Source: Halomonas sp. QHL1
Lineage (GTDB): Bacteria > Pseudomonadota > Gammaproteobacteria > Pseudomonadales > Halomonadaceae
Reading direction: 5' to 3'
NCBI RefSeq assembly: GCF_001882345.1
Contig: NZ_MINL01000001.1
Coordinates: 1,883,705-1,947,704, forward strand
DNA length: 64,000 nt
Shown here: one piece after another, positions 26,644 to 36,606 of the stretch
How positions within the stretch are numbered: position 1 is the first letter of the stretch
Layout: each line of letters begins with the position of its first letter
Translations under genes and position numbers: made by a program
Notes under the pieces: model-generated
Databases searched by the model: none
The model's input: only the letters and a program-made list of their open reading frames with translations
What the model was told of the DNA's origin: nothing

Positions 26644-26671
26644 AAACCCCCAGGTCAAGGCCTGGGGGTTT
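26644..26671. terminator. Bidirectional terminator after lldP
   Basis: Perfect 11-bp stem AAACCCCCAGG / CCTGGGGGTTT with a 6-base loop, between convergent lldP and the carbonic anhydrase gene. T-runs are weak but short A/T stretches flank both sides. Confidence 0.75.
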
Positions 26672-26696
26672 GCTATTTAGCACAGCGGTTTTTACG

Positions 26697-27221
26697 TCAA
26701 TCGATACGTTTTAGCTGCTGGCTATGGAGTTTGCCGCGTTCAACATAGCTTTGAGCGTTCTTCTTCAGTCCCGCCACGACTTCTTCGGAAAGCTCCCGCA
26801 CTACCTTGGCCGGCGAGCCGACGATTAGCGAGTTGGGCGGAAATACTGCGCCTTCCTTAATAAATGCACCGGCACCCACCAAGCTATTCTCCCCAATCAC
26901 CGCACCATTGAGCACGACCGCCTGGATACCGATCAGGCAGCCGTCACCGATGGTGCAGCCATGCAGCATCGCCTGGTGCCCCACCGTTACGCCTTTACCT
27001 ACCTTAAGCGGAAAGCCTGGGTCAGCGTGGAGCACGGCGCCATCCTGAATATTGCTCTCTTCGCCCACCTCAAGGTGGTCGGTATCACCGCGCAACACGG
27101 CTTGATACCAAACGCTTGAGCGCGCCTTTAACGTCACCTGGCCGATCACATCCGCCGTATCGGCGATGTAAACGTCGTCGTGAACCTCTGGGCGATGCTC
27201 GCCGTATTGATAAAGTGCCAC
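26697..27221 (-). CDS. Gamma-carbonic anhydrase-like protein
   Basis: 174 residues, left-handed beta-helix built from hexapeptide repeats (about residues 20-140). It has the three metal-binding histidines of the Cam type, His65, His82 and His87 (in VLHADPG and GHQAMLHGC). Ends in a short helix (VVAGLKKNAQSYVERGKLHSQQL). Homologues are YrdA/CaiE-like; many have weak or no measured CO2-hydrating activity. It is the last gene downstream of the dehydrogenase at 27256, with a gap of 34 bp. Confidence 0.9.
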   Translation of the reverse strand: MALYQYGEHRPEVHDDVYIADTADVIGQVTLKARSSVWYQAVLRGDTDHLEVGEESNIQDGAVLHADPGFPLKVGKGVTVGHQAMLHGCTIGDGCLIGIQAVVLNGAVIGENSLVGAGAFIKEGAVFPPNSLIVGSPAKVVRELSEEVVAGLKKNAQSYVERGKLHSQQLKRID

Positions 27222-27255
27222 GTTAACCTCCTGGGTTGTTATTGGTGTTCCGCCT

Positions 27256-30200
27256 TCAGGCTAGCGCTTGTTCCAGCAATCGAGCAACGTGAATCGCTTC
27301 GCGGCCACTTCCATCGTGAATCTGATGGCGACAGCTGGTGCCATCGGCCACCACTACGACGTCTGCATCCGCCTTACGGATAGCAGGCAATAATGATAGC
27401 TCCGCCATTTTCAGCGAGGCGTCGTAGTGCTCCGCTTCATAGCCGAAGCTACCCGCCATGCCGCAGCAGGAGGACTCGATAGTTTCGACGGTGAGGTCAG
27501 GAATCCAGCCCAGTACCTGCTCAACGGGGCGCAGCGCATCGAAGGCTTTTTGATGGCAATGACCATGCAGCATCGCACGTTCGTAGTTCAGCGGCTTAAG
27601 TTCGAGGGGAAGCTGATTCTCGGCACGCGCCTTGACCAGAAACTCCTCAAACAGATAAGCCGAGGACGACAACGCTTTCGCCTCCTCACCAAAGCCGTAC
27701 TGCAGGAATTCATCGCGCATACTGAGTAAGCAAGAGGGTTCCAGGCCTACAATCGCCACGCCGCGCTCTACAAACGGCATCAGGTGTTCAAGCGTGCGCT
27801 GGGCCTCAGCCTTGGCTTTATCAAACTGACCGGAAGAGAGGTAAGTACGCCCACAGCAGAGTGGCCGCTGCCCCTTGGTCACGTTGAGGTGTACACGGTA
27901 GCCCGCCGCTTCCAGCACCCGCTTGGCCGCTTTGGCGTTGGCACCTTCCATATAGTTGTTGAAGGTATCCACGAACAGCAGCACTTCCCGCTCAGAGGTG
28001 ACTGGCTGGCGAGATGCTTCGGCACTGGCGAGGAAATTACCGTTAAATACCGGCAGCGAGCGTTGGGGCGCCAGCTTTAACGCCTGCTTGATCTGCTTAG
28101 CCAGAAACGGCACTCGCTCAACGCCATTTACCAGGACAGAAAACTTACTGGCCCAGGGCGCATAGCGCGGCATTTCGCCGACCATCCGATCACGCAGTGA
28201 TAAGCCTTTGACACGGGCGCGAGCGGTGCGCGCCTCTATCTTGAATTTGGCCATATCAACGCCCGTGGGGCAGTCCCGCTTGCAGCCCTTGCACGAGACA
28301 CAGAGATCCAACGCTTCTTTGACATCGTCGCTGGCCAGCCCTTCATCACCTAGCTGCCCGGAGAGCACTAAACGCAAGGTGTTAGCGCGCCCCCTTGTCA
28401 GGTGCTGCTCATCTTTAGTCACACGGAAACTCGGACACATGGTGCCTGCATCAAACTTGCGGCAGTGGCCGTTGTTGTTGCACATCTCTACCGCCATGGC
28501 CAAGCCATGGGTCGCATCACCGCCGGTACCTGGAGGGGTTTGCTCGCCCGTTAATGGGTCGCGCTTCACATTCCAGGCGGACCAATCGAATACCGGGGTA
28601 AGCGGAATAGTGGTGTAGGACTTGGGAAAACGAAAATAGCGCTCGTCATCCATTTTGGGGGTATCGACGATTTTGCCGGGGTTGAACAGATTTTCAGGAT
28701 CAAACAGCTGCTTAATTTCGCGGAAGGCATTGTTGACCGTTTCGCCAAACTGCCACGCCACCCACTCGCCACGGCAAATTCCGTCGCCATGCTCGCCGGA
28801 GTAGGCGCCTTTATATTCGCGCACTAGCGCGGAGGCTAGCTCGGCGATTTCGCGCATTTTCTCTGCGCCGTCGCGGCGCATATCGAGAATTGGCCTTACG
28901 TGTAGCGTGCCGACGCCTGCGTGGGCGTACCAGGTGCCTTCAGTGCCGTAGCGGTTGAACACCTCGGTGAGCTTATCGGTGTATTCGGCCAAGTGTTCAA
29001 GCGGCACCGCGCAATCTTCAATAAAGGAGACCGGTTTGCCGTCGCCCTTCATGCTCATCATGATATTGAGTCCGGCCTTGCGTACATTCCAAAGCGCTTT
29101 CTGCTCTGCCGCTTCGGGCATATCCACTACGCTGCCTGGTAGGCCTAGATCGCCCATCAATTCATTAAGCCCACGCAGCGCTTCAAGCTGTGTTGCGTGG
29201 TCGTGACCGGCAAACTCCACCAGCAAAATGGCTTCAGGTTTGCCAATCAGCGCCTTCTCAATGACCGGGCGGAACGCTGGGTTCTCTAGCGACAGCTCAA
29301 TCATGGTGCGATCAACCAGCTCGACCGCCGTGGGGCCAAGCTTGACGATATGCTGAGTAAAATCCATCGCCTGATAAAAGGTCGGGAAATTCACCACGCC
29401 CAGCACCTTCTGCTCGGGCAGCGGTGAAAGCCTGAGTTTAATACGCTGGCTTACCCCTAGTGTGCCTTCCGAGCCCACCAGCAGGTGGGCCAGGTTGGCG
29501 CGACTGTCAGGGTCGTAGGGCATCGGGTTCTGGCAGTCGAACAGATCCAGATTGTAGCCACCCACACGACGCAGCACTTTGGGGAAGTGATCGCGAATTT
29601 CCGGGCCCACACGCTCCGCAATCGCTCTCACCTGCTGGGCAAGGCGCTGCTCCCGCGAGCCTTCCGCGAAGCTGTCAACGAAACCAAAACTCGCCGCGCT
29701 GCCGTCAGCCAATAGCGCTTCCACGCCCAGCACGTTATGCACCATATTGCCGTAGAAGATCGACCGCGACCCGCAGGAGTTATTGCCTGCCATACCGCCG
29801 ATGGTGCACTGGGCGCTGGTAGAAACGTCTACTGGATACCAGAGCCCGTAAGGTTTGAGCCAGGCGTTGAGGTGATCCAGCACGACGCCTGGTTCGACCA
29901 CCACGGTGCGCGCCTCGGCGTCAAACTCCACCACTTGGTTAAGCCAACGGGTGGTGTCGATCACCAGCGCTTCGCCGACGGTTTGGCCACACTGGCTAGT
30001 GCCCGCGCCCCGGGCCAAAATCGGCACCTTGGCATCACGGGCAATATCCAGGGCAATTTTCAAATCTTCCTGATGGCGTGGGATGACCACGCCAACCGGG
30101 GTCACTTGATAAATAGAGGCGTCGGTTGAGTAGCGCCCCCGCGTTGCCCGATCAAACAGCACCTCCCCAGCCATCTCTCGGGATAACCGCTCGGCTAGCT

Positions 30201-30258
30201 CGCCGAGCGGCTTAATCTTGGCATCGCGGGACGGGCGTTGGTTCGTCAGAGACGTCAT
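27256..30258 (-). CDS. FAD/Fe-S 2-hydroxyacid dehydrogenase (Dld-II / YdiJ type)
   Basis: 1000 residues, membrane-associated electron-transfer enzyme. Order of parts: an FAD-binding PCMH domain (about 40-270; ARGAGTSQCGQTVGEALVID and GGMAGNNSCGSRSI), the FAD-oxidase C domain (to about 550; YAHAGVGTLHVRPILDMRRDG and SGEHGDGICR), a ferredoxin-type Fe-S segment (NNNGHCRKFDAGTMCPS and CVSCKGCKRDCPTGVD), then a CCG domain (LCCGRTYLSSGQ, SSCCGMAGSFGYE). The family includes D-lactate dehydrogenases and D-2-hydroxyglutarate dehydrogenases; which it is cannot be told. The neighbouring lactate permease makes D-lactate attractive. Confidence 0.92.
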   Translation of the reverse strand: MTSLTNQRPSRDAKIKPLGELAERLSREMAGEVLFDRATRGRYSTDASIYQVTPVGVVIPRHQEDLKIALDIARDAKVPILARGAGTSQCGQTVGEALVIDTTRWLNQVVEFDAEARTVVVEPGVVLDHLNAWLKPYGLWYPVDVSTSAQCTIGGMAGNNSCGSRSIFYGNMVHNVLGVEALLADGSAASFGFVDSFAEGSREQRLAQQVRAIAERVGPEIRDHFPKVLRRVGGYNLDLFDCQNPMPYDPDSRANLAHLLVGSEGTLGVSQRIKLRLSPLPEQKVLGVVNFPTFYQAMDFTQHIVKLGPTAVELVDRTMIELSLENPAFRPVIEKALIGKPEAILLVEFAGHDHATQLEALRGLNELMGDLGLPGSVVDMPEAAEQKALWNVRKAGLNIMMSMKGDGKPVSFIEDCAVPLEHLAEYTDKLTEVFNRYGTEGTWYAHAGVGTLHVRPILDMRRDGAEKMREIAELASALVREYKGAYSGEHGDGICRGEWVAWQFGETVNNAFREIKQLFDPENLFNPGKIVDTPKMDDERYFRFPKSYTTIPLTPVFDWSAWNVKRDPLTGEQTPPGTGGDATHGLAMAVEMCNNNGHCRKFDAGTMCPSFRVTKDEQHLTRGRANTLRLVLSGQLGDEGLASDDVKEALDLCVSCKGCKRDCPTGVDMAKFKIEARTARARVKGLSLRDRMVGEMPRYAPWASKFSVLVNGVERVPFLAKQIKQALKLAPQRSLPVFNGNFLASAEASRQPVTSEREVLLFVDTFNNYMEGANAKAAKRVLEAAGYRVHLNVTKGQRPLCCGRTYLSSGQFDKAKAEAQRTLEHLMPFVERGVAIVGLEPSCLLSMRDEFLQYGFGEEAKALSSSAYLFEEFLVKARAENQLPLELKPLNYERAMLHGHCHQKAFDALRPVEQVLGWIPDLTVETIESSCCGMAGSFGYEAEHYDASLKMAELSLLPAIRKADADVVVVADGTSCRHQIHDGSGREAIHVARLLEQALA

Positions 30259-30276
30259 GTGGCTCTCCCCCGTCGT

Positions 30277-31488
30277 TTAGCGCTCGCCTGCGTTAAGCGG
30301 GTTGGCGGCAAAGTAGTCCAAAGCAGCCGTTACGCCACTACCATTAAGGTTAACGCCCGACAGCTTCATACCCGCTTCACAACCGCCGAGCGTGGCAATC
30401 AGGGTAAGGTCGTTGCAGTCGCCCAAATGGCCGATCCGGAACATCTTGCCCTTGGCCTTACCCAGCCCCATGCCTAATGAAAGGTCAAAACGCTCATAGA
30501 TAATCTTGCGCACCGCATCCGCATCGACACCTTCCGGCATTACGACGCCAGTCAGCACAGGCGAGTAAACTGACGGATCTAAACACTGAATCTCAAGCCC
30601 CCACGCCTCTACCGCCGCGCGCACCCCAGCGGCCCAGCGCTGATGGCGGGCCAGCACATTGTCCATACCTTCATCCAACAGCATATCCAGCGCTTCATTC
30701 AGGCCATAGAGGAGGTTGGTGCTGGGCGTGTAGGGCCAGTAGCCGTTCTTGTTAGCTTCGAGAATTTCATCCCATGCCCAGAAGCTTTTCGGCAATTTCG
30801 CCTGTTTGCTAACTTCAATCGCTTTGGGTGAAAGCGCGTTAAAGCTGATGCCCGGCGGCAGCATCAGGCCTTTCTGCGAGCCGGAGACGGTGACATCAAC
30901 GCCCCACTCATCATGACGGTAGTCGGCACTGGCCAAACCGGAAATGGTATCGACAATCAGCAGTGCGGGGTGACCCGCCGCGTCGATGGCTTTACGCACG
31001 GCGGCGATGTCGCTGGTCACGCCGGTCGAGGTTTCGTTATGCACCACGCAAACGGCCTTAAGCTCGTGGCCGGCATCCTCTTTCAGACGCGCCTCGATCA
31101 TGTCGGCCTGAACACCGTGGCGCCAGCCTTCGTAGCCCGGCAATCCCAGAAACTCGGGCTGGATGTCTAAACGCAGGGCCATTTTGTGCCATAGCGTGGC
31201 GAAGTGACCGGTCTCGAACATCAATACCTTATCGCCCGGTGACAGGGTATTAGCCAAGGCAGCTTCCCAGGCACCGGTGCCCGACGCCGGGTAGATAATC
31301 ACCGGGTTATCGGTTTTGAAGATTTTTTGAATCTTGCTCAGCAGCTCAAGGCCTAGCGCGCCAAACTCAGGCCCGCGGTGATCGATCGTGGGCAGGCTCA
31401 TCGCCCGTAAAATACGGTCAGGCACCGGCGAAGGGCCAGGAATTTGCAAAAAGTGACGGCCGGATGGGTGAAAATTAAGTTTTAACAT
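30277..31488 (-). CDS. Serine/aspartate-glyoxylate aminotransferase (class V)
   Basis: PLP enzyme of the SgaA/BhcA type, 403 residues. It transfers an amino group from serine, alanine or aspartate to glyoxylate. It begins FLQIPGPSPVPDRILRAM, then PTIDHRGPEFG; the Schiff-base lysine is in VTVSGSQKGLMLPPG (near residue 200); the substrate arginine region GKMFRIGHLG is near 370. ATG 31488 is preceded by AGGAACGTC and is chosen; the frame extends 11 codons further. It is the only gene in the window able to drain glyoxylate. Amino donor undetermined. Confidence 0.9.
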   Translation of the reverse strand: MLKLNFHPSGRHFLQIPGPSPVPDRILRAMSLPTIDHRGPEFGALGLELLSKIQKIFKTDNPVIIYPASGTGAWEAALANTLSPGDKVLMFETGHFATLWHKMALRLDIQPEFLGLPGYEGWRHGVQADMIEARLKEDAGHELKAVCVVHNETSTGVTSDIAAVRKAIDAAGHPALLIVDTISGLASADYRHDEWGVDVTVSGSQKGLMLPPGISFNALSPKAIEVSKQAKLPKSFWAWDEILEANKNGYWPYTPSTNLLYGLNEALDMLLDEGMDNVLARHQRWAAGVRAAVEAWGLEIQCLDPSVYSPVLTGVVMPEGVDADAVRKIIYERFDLSLGMGLGKAKGKMFRIGHLGDCNDLTLIATLGGCEAGMKLSGVNLNGSGVTAALDYFAANPLNAGER

Positions 31489-31588
31489 GATGACGTTCCT
31501 GTTTGTTGTTGTAGGGCTCACGGCTGGATCGACCGATTAGCGCTGTTGAAAATGGATAATGAATGCAATTACTCAAATCAAAAAAGCG

Positions 31589-32776
31589 TTATTTGATACA
31601 TCCTTCAGCACGTAAAGCGTCAAGCTCTGCGCCGGAGAACCCTAAACTATCGAGCACTTCGTCGGTGTGCTGGGCAAAGAGCGGCGCCGGGCTGCGAATT
31701 TGCGACGGTGTTTCTGAGAACTTGCTCGGGAAACCGATGGTTTTCATTTTGCCCATTACCGGGTGCTCCATCTCTTGCACCATGCCGCGTGCTAAGTAGT
31801 GCTCATCCTGCATGGCCTGGGCGAAGTCGTTGATTGGCCCGGCAGGCACGCCCGCGCTGTCACACAGGGTTAGCCACTCATCAACGCTTTGATTCGCCAT
31901 TAGCTCTTCGAGTAGCGCCTCCAGCTCTTCTACGTGCTGACCGCGGTCCTGATTGGTAATAAAGCGGGGATCCTGCATGAGTTCTTCGCGCTTTAATACG
32001 TCCTGGCAGAAGCGTTCCCAGGTGCGCTGGTTGGCGCAGCCGAGCATCAAATAGCCATCGCTGGCTTTGACTGCCTGATAAGGCGCGGAGACGCGGTGGC
32101 GCCAGCCCGTTGGCCCAGGCACGGTGCCTTCAGAGAAGTAAGCCGCCGCTTCCCAGGTAAACCAGGGCAAACCACACTCGGTGATCGCGATATCGATATG
32201 CTGGCCAGCACCGGTTTTCATCTTGTGGATACAGGCAGCTAGGATCGAGTAGACCGCCGTCAGTCCACCGCCAATATCGTAAACCGCAATGCCGGTTTTA
32301 AGCGGACGCCTACCCTCTTCACCGGTCATCGACATCAGGCCTGTCATCCCTTGCGCCACTAGGTCGAAGCCCCCTTTGTGGCTGTAAGGCCCGGTTTGGC
32401 CATAGCCTGAAATAGAGCAGTAGACGATGCCAGGGTTGATTGCTTTGATGGTGTCGTAGTCGATCGACAGCGACTTGGTCACGCCTGGCCGGTAGTTCTC
32501 AACGATGACATCCGCGTCAGCCGCCAAGCGGTAGAAAATTTGCCGCGCGCGCTCGTCTTTAAGATTCAGCGAGATACTTTTTTTGTTGCGGTTAATCTGT
32601 GAAAAGCAGGTCGATTCGCCATTCACGTAAGGGCCCATTTGACGACTGTCGTCTCCGCCATTGAGCTTCTCGACTTTGATGACTTCGGCGCCCATATCGG
32701 CCAACACCATGGTGCAGTAGGGGCCGGCCATTATTTGTGACACATCCAGCACTTTTATATCTTGTAGGGGAAGCAT
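31589..32776 (-). CDS. CaiB/BaiF-type (family III) CoA-transferase
   Basis: Moves CoA from one acyl-CoA to another carboxylic acid; interlocked dimer. 395 residues, full length. Hallmarks are IKVLDVSQIMAGPYCTMVLADMGAEVIKVE at the N-terminus, NKKSISLNLKDERA, then IVYCSISGYGQTGPYSHKGGFD with the catalytic aspartate (the D of GGFD). The acyl donor and acceptor are not predictable from sequence. Neighbours: enoyl-CoA hydratase upstream, glyoxylate aminotransferase downstream (100 bp). Confidence 0.92.
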   Translation of the reverse strand: MLPLQDIKVLDVSQIMAGPYCTMVLADMGAEVIKVEKLNGGDDSRQMGPYVNGESTCFSQINRNKKSISLNLKDERARQIFYRLAADADVIVENYRPGVTKSLSIDYDTIKAINPGIVYCSISGYGQTGPYSHKGGFDLVAQGMTGLMSMTGEEGRRPLKTGIAVYDIGGGLTAVYSILAACIHKMKTGAGQHIDIAITECGLPWFTWEAAAYFSEGTVPGPTGWRHRVSAPYQAVKASDGYLMLGCANQRTWERFCQDVLKREELMQDPRFITNQDRGQHVEELEALLEELMANQSVDEWLTLCDSAGVPAGPINDFAQAMQDEHYLARGMVQEMEHPVMGKMKTIGFPSKFSETPSQIRSPAPLFAQHTDEVLDSLGFSGAELDALRAEGCIK

Positions 32777-32817
32777 GCGCTTTCCTCCCGGTTAGTAGTT
32801 TTACGCTGTGTCCGAAA

Positions 32818-33603
32818 CTAGTGGCCAGACCACTCAAACGGGGTTTTATTGACGAATTTATCCACCGCTGCCGCAAAATCTCGACTCATATAGCAAGTGG
32901 TTACCCAGTCGTCGCTGGCATCCGCAGGGAGTCTTCGCTGCTCTAGCGCTCGTCCAATCAGGGCCTTGCTCGCCTGAAGGGTCAATGGTGCTCGCTTGGC
33001 AAAGGCTTCCGCCAGCGCAGCCACTTCGGCGTAAATCGCATCAGCGTCAAACAGTTGATTTATTAGGCCTGCGGCGTGTGCCTCGTCAGCGCCAAACAGC
33101 CGCGCCATCATCAACGCCTCTTTGGTGCGCGCAACGCCAAGCATGTCGATCATGCGTGAGACGTTGTTGATCGAGAGTGTATTGCCCAGCGTTTTGGCAA
33201 TCGGCACGCCAAATTTCATTGTAGGGGTGGCGTAACGGAAATCGCACACCAGCGCCAGCGCCGCGCCGCCGCCGACACAGGCGCCTTCAATGAGTGCCAG
33301 AGTTGGCTTGGGAAAGGTTTCAAGCTTGCCCACTACGCGATCAATGCGCCGCTCGTAAGCAATCGCGTCTTCAGGCTGAGTGAAACCCGAAAACTGGCTG
33401 ATATCGGTACCGGCGACAAAGGCTTCACCGCCGACGCCGTGCAGCACCACGGCGTACACAGTGTCATCTTCGGTCAACTGATCGCAGTGCTTTTCCAGGG
33501 CATCGTACATTTCCCAGGTCATCGCATTGCGGCTCTGTGGGCGATTAAAGCCCAGCCATGCAACACCATGCTGTATCTTCAATAGCAGGCTGTCGTCGTT
33601 CAT
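32818..33603 (-). CDS. Enoyl-CoA hydratase/isomerase family protein
   Basis: Crotonase-fold enzyme of 261 residues. It has the oxyanion-hole regions VLHGVGGEAFVAGTDISQF (about 50-68) and ALIEGACVGGGAALALVCDFRYA (about 100-122). The two glutamates of classical hydratases are not obvious at 110-140 (FGVPIAKTLGN replaces the usual E-containing stretch), so reaction type is uncertain. A GGGAG ribosome site precedes ATG 33603. It lies between the TRAP dctM gene and the CoA-transferase; the three probably act on one imported acid. Confidence 0.88.
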   Translation of the reverse strand: MNDDSLLLKIQHGVAWLGFNRPQSRNAMTWEMYDALEKHCDQLTEDDTVYAVVLHGVGGEAFVAGTDISQFSGFTQPEDAIAYERRIDRVVGKLETFPKPTLALIEGACVGGGAALALVCDFRYATPTMKFGVPIAKTLGNTLSINNVSRMIDMLGVARTKEALMMARLFGADEAHAAGLINQLFDADAIYAEVAALAEAFAKRAPLTLQASKALIGRALEQRRLPADASDDWVTTCYMSRDFAAAVDKFVNKTPFEWSGH

Positions 33604-33668
33604 ATGTTTCTCCCTGGCCTTCCAAAACTAATCAAATGAGCACCAGCCTTGGATGGGCGACAGATATC

Positions 33669-34952
33669 TTAGCGATAGAAGAACTCGACCAGTGCCATGG
33701 GAATCGCTGGAATGTAAGTAACCAGCAGCAGCACAACCATCAATACCCCAATAAAGCCAATATTGGATCGCGTCACTGACCAGACATCACACTTAGCGAT
33801 TGAGCAAGCAGTGATCAGAACGCTTGCCACTGGCGGGGTCTGCTGGCCAATCGCCAGGTTGAGGCACACGATCAGACCAAAATGCACCGGATCAATACCC
33901 GCCGCGCCAATCAGAGGCATGACGATAGGTACCACCAGAATAATCGCCGCCGCCGAGTGCAGAAACAGCCCAATCAGCAAGAAGAACACGTTAAGAATCA
34001 TCAAGATCGCGTACTTGTTATCGGTTAGGCTAAGCACCGACTGAGCCAACTGCTGGGGCATCCGCATTTCGGTCAGGAAAACCCCAACCAGAGCCGACGC
34101 TGCCACCAGCAACATCACCACGGCGGTTTGCTGGCCGCCATCGATGATCGCTTTGTAGAGCGTCTTGAGATCAAGCTCACGATAAATCACTGTGCTTATC
34201 AGGATCGCAGCCAGCACGGCCAAACCAGCGCCTTCGGTGGCGGTCACAAAGCCACCAAAAATTGAGCCTAAGATAATGATTGGCAACGTCAGCGCCCAAC
34301 CCGCTTCCTTGGCGGTCTGCTTGACACGCTTAAGCTGGAAAACCTCTTCCACAGGCCAGTTGTACTTTCGAGCGTAGTAGTAGCTCAGCGCCATCAGACC
34401 GCCAGCCCCCAACAAGCCAGGGACAATACCTGCTACAAATAGCTGAACGATGGACGCCCCAGACATCACTCCATAGAGAATCATCGGGATCGAGGGTGGA
34501 ATGATAATAGCCAGCGACGCCGACGAAGATGTTACAGCTGCTGCAAAGGAGCTCGGATAGCCACGCTTCTTCATCGCGGGGATCAGAACTGAGCCGGTCG
34601 CAGCCACATCAGCCACCGCAGAACCGGATATTTCGGCAAAGAACAGCGAGACGCCGATATTGATCATTGCAAGCCCGCCGCGGATAAATCCGAAAAGCGC
34701 TGAAGCAAAAGCAATAAGCCGTTTGGAAATGCCACCAGTGTTCATGACAGCACCGGCCAAGACGAACATCGGAATGGCCAGCAACGGGAAGCTGCTTGCC
34801 CCCTCATACATGGTAAGCCCAATATTGGGCAACATATCGAGTCCTTGAGAAGCGACGATAGCCACCGTCGCCACAATAGCCAAGGCTACGGCGATGGGCA
34901 CACTCATCAGGATCAGGACCAGCAGGCCAAGTAACATGAACAAAAGTGTCAT
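33669..34952 (-). CDS. dctM: TRAP transporter large permease subunit (DctM), second system
   Basis: 427 residues, 11-13 helices. DctM motifs: LLVLILMSVPIAVALAIVAT, FAEISGSAVADVAATGSVLIPAM near 110-130, and IPPSIPMILYGVMSGAS. Overlaps dctQ by four bases. The FAEISGSAVAD segment is the same functional region as in the first TRAP operon but the two proteins are clearly different. Belongs to the TRAP operon 35626-36606 upstream. Confidence 0.94.
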   Translation of the reverse strand: MTLLFMLLGLLVLILMSVPIAVALAIVATVAIVASQGLDMLPNIGLTMYEGASSFPLLAIPMFVLAGAVMNTGGISKRLIAFASALFGFIRGGLAMINIGVSLFFAEISGSAVADVAATGSVLIPAMKKRGYPSSFAAAVTSSSASLAIIIPPSIPMILYGVMSGASIVQLFVAGIVPGLLGAGGLMALSYYYARKYNWPVEEVFQLKRVKQTAKEAGWALTLPIIILGSIFGGFVTATEGAGLAVLAAILISTVIYRELDLKTLYKAIIDGGQQTAVVMLLVAASALVGVFLTEMRMPQQLAQSVLSLTDNKYAILMILNVFFLLIGLFLHSAAAIILVVPIVMPLIGAAGIDPVHFGLIVCLNLAIGQQTPPVASVLITACSIAKCDVWSVTRSNIGFIGVLMVVLLLVTYIPAIPMALVEFFYR

Positions 34953-35536
34953 GAGCGCTCCCTCTTTGTCAGCTCTTCTGCTGTCAGGCCTGCCTTCGCG
35001 TTATCTCGCTCAGCTTCAGCAATGGCGAGTCTTATCTCCTCCTCTTCCTGAGTGACACCAGAGCGTACCTTGGCCAAGTAATCCGGCATGCTAAGCAGCT
35101 GCGCAATGATAAAGAGCCCAGACCCGATGGGGATCACCGACTGTGTGAAGGTGAGCGGTACCCAGCGCAGGGTGATCAACGCCATGCCCTGCATTACCTC
35201 AAGAACCACCAGACCGGCCCAGCCGAGCACTAAAAAAAAGCCGATGAATAGCGCCTCGGAGAGATAGGCAATCGGCATGCGGATATGAACCGGTAGCGCG
35301 GCAAGCACACCGTCTACGCCAATATGGCCTCGCTTTAGCGCCGCAAGTGCACCAGCGTAGTAGGTCAGCCACACAAGCATGATGGCGGCCACTTCGTCAT
35401 ACCAGGAAGGTGTTCGCCATGCATAGCGGGTCACCACCGCATAAAGCACCACCAGCGTCAGCGACACCATCAGCACCACCGTGATGATCTCTAAAAAACG
35501 CTCCATGATGCGGGAAAGCTGGTTAATATTACCCAT
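34949..35536 (-). CDS. dctQ: TRAP transporter small permease subunit (DctQ), second system
   Basis: 195 residues with four helices; LKRGHIGVDGVLAALPVHIRM is the typical loop after helix 2. The C-terminal 40 residues are an unusually long charged tail (EEEEIRLAIAEAERDNAKAG). Overlaps dctM by four bases. Confidence 0.92.
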   Translation of the reverse strand: MGNINQLSRIMERFLEIITVVLMVSLTLVVLYAVVTRYAWRTPSWYDEVAAIMLVWLTYYAGALAALKRGHIGVDGVLAALPVHIRMPIAYLSEALFIGFFLVLGWAGLVVLEVMQGMALITLRWVPLTFTQSVIPIGSGLFIIAQLLSMPDYLAKVRSGVTQEEEEIRLAIAEAERDNAKAGLTAEELTKRERS

Positions 35537-35568
35537 GGATCTCGACTCATTGAGGTAAGTGGCAGGAT

Positions 35569-35593
35569 CCCCACGCCTTTCATCGACGTGAGG
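35569..35593 (-). other. Small hairpin between dctP and dctQ of the second TRAP operon
   Basis: Seven-bp arms (35569-35575 and 35587-35593, one G-U pair on the minus-strand RNA) around an 11-base loop, with no T-run after it. It may act as an mRNA-stabilising or processing element after the receptor gene; it is not a terminator. Confidence 0.35.
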
Positions 35594-35625
35594 ATAAAGG
35601 GCACGTAAGCAAAAACTGCCTAGCG

Positions 35626-36606
35626 TTAGGAGTCGTTGCCAAGTGCCAATACTTGATCAATCAGCTCTTGCGAACCCGGCACTTCATTGGCGAACGCCTC
35701 ATAAATAGGCGTTGAGGCTTCAATAAAGACCGAGGTCTCAACTTCATTTACCTCTGTTCCCGCCGCTTCAATGACTGAGATCAGGTCCTGATCCAGTTGT
35801 GCAGCGTGCTCATAAACATATGCTTGAGTTTCCTGAGCTGCATCGATGATGATTTCCTGGATCTCCTCGGGCAGATTATTGAAGCGCCGCCCTGCGGTCA
35901 GGTATGCCGGGGTGTAAACGTGACCAGTAAGTGAGAGGTAATCCTGGACTTCCTGAAAGCGCTGACCAGCGATCTGGGCCAGTGGGTTCTCTTGACCGTC
36001 CATTACTCCAGTCTGCAGGGCCATGAACACTTCGGAGAGCGACATTGGTGAGGGCTCGGCACCATACTCCTCGAACATGCGTACGCGCCAAACGCCCTGG
36101 GGAACACGCAGTTTGATGCCGCGAAGATCCTCTGGGGTATTGATGGCGCGCTGATTATTGGTGATGTGGCGGAAGCCGTTTTCCCATACGGCCAGCACGC
36201 GATAGCCATTCTGCTCAGCAAGCGGAGCAAGGTGAGGCCAGAAGACCTCTTCCTCAACCCGTTTCATGTGCTCTCGGTCCTGTATCAGGTAGGGAAGTTC
36301 AAACAGGCCAAATTCGTCAGCAACAGAGGACATAATCGTGGACGGTAGCGCCAGGTCGACGGTGCCCAGGCGCAGGCGCTGTAGCAGTTCGGAGTCAGTA
36401 CCCAACTGGCTTGAGCCGAACGACACAACTTCATAAGGCTCCGGGAGACGTTCGTTGACGAGTTCAGCAAAGTAGTTGGCGGAATCGGTGAACAGCGAGT
36501 CTGGGCCGCCTACATGACCCAAAGTGATTTCGCGAGCTTGAACCTGCAGCGATACTGACGCCACTGCGATGGCGAGCGTGGCGACAGCGACACGTGGAAA
36601 TAGCAT
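35626..36606 (-). CDS. dctP: TRAP transporter substrate-binding protein (DctP), second system
   Basis: 326 residues, periplasmic. Signal peptide to residue 24 (VQA). Conserved family features: GTVDLALPST near 81-90, WENGFRHITN with Arg146 and LRGIKLRVPQG with Arg167 (the carboxylate-binding arginine). A mono- or dicarboxylate substrate is implied. First gene of dctPQM followed by enoyl-CoA hydratase and CoA-transferase, so the substrate is probably an acid activated to a CoA thioester. Confidence 0.94.
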   Translation of the reverse strand: MLFPRVAVATLAIAVASVSLQVQAREITLGHVGGPDSLFTDSANYFAELVNERLPEPYEVVSFGSSQLGTDSELLQRLRLGTVDLALPSTIMSSVADEFGLFELPYLIQDREHMKRVEEEVFWPHLAPLAEQNGYRVLAVWENGFRHITNNQRAINTPEDLRGIKLRVPQGVWRVRMFEEYGAEPSPMSLSEVFMALQTGVMDGQENPLAQIAGQRFQEVQDYLSLTGHVYTPAYLTAGRRFNNLPEEIQEIIIDAAQETQAYVYEHAAQLDQDLISVIEAAGTEVNEVETSVFIEASTPIYEAFANEVPGSQELIDQVLALGNDS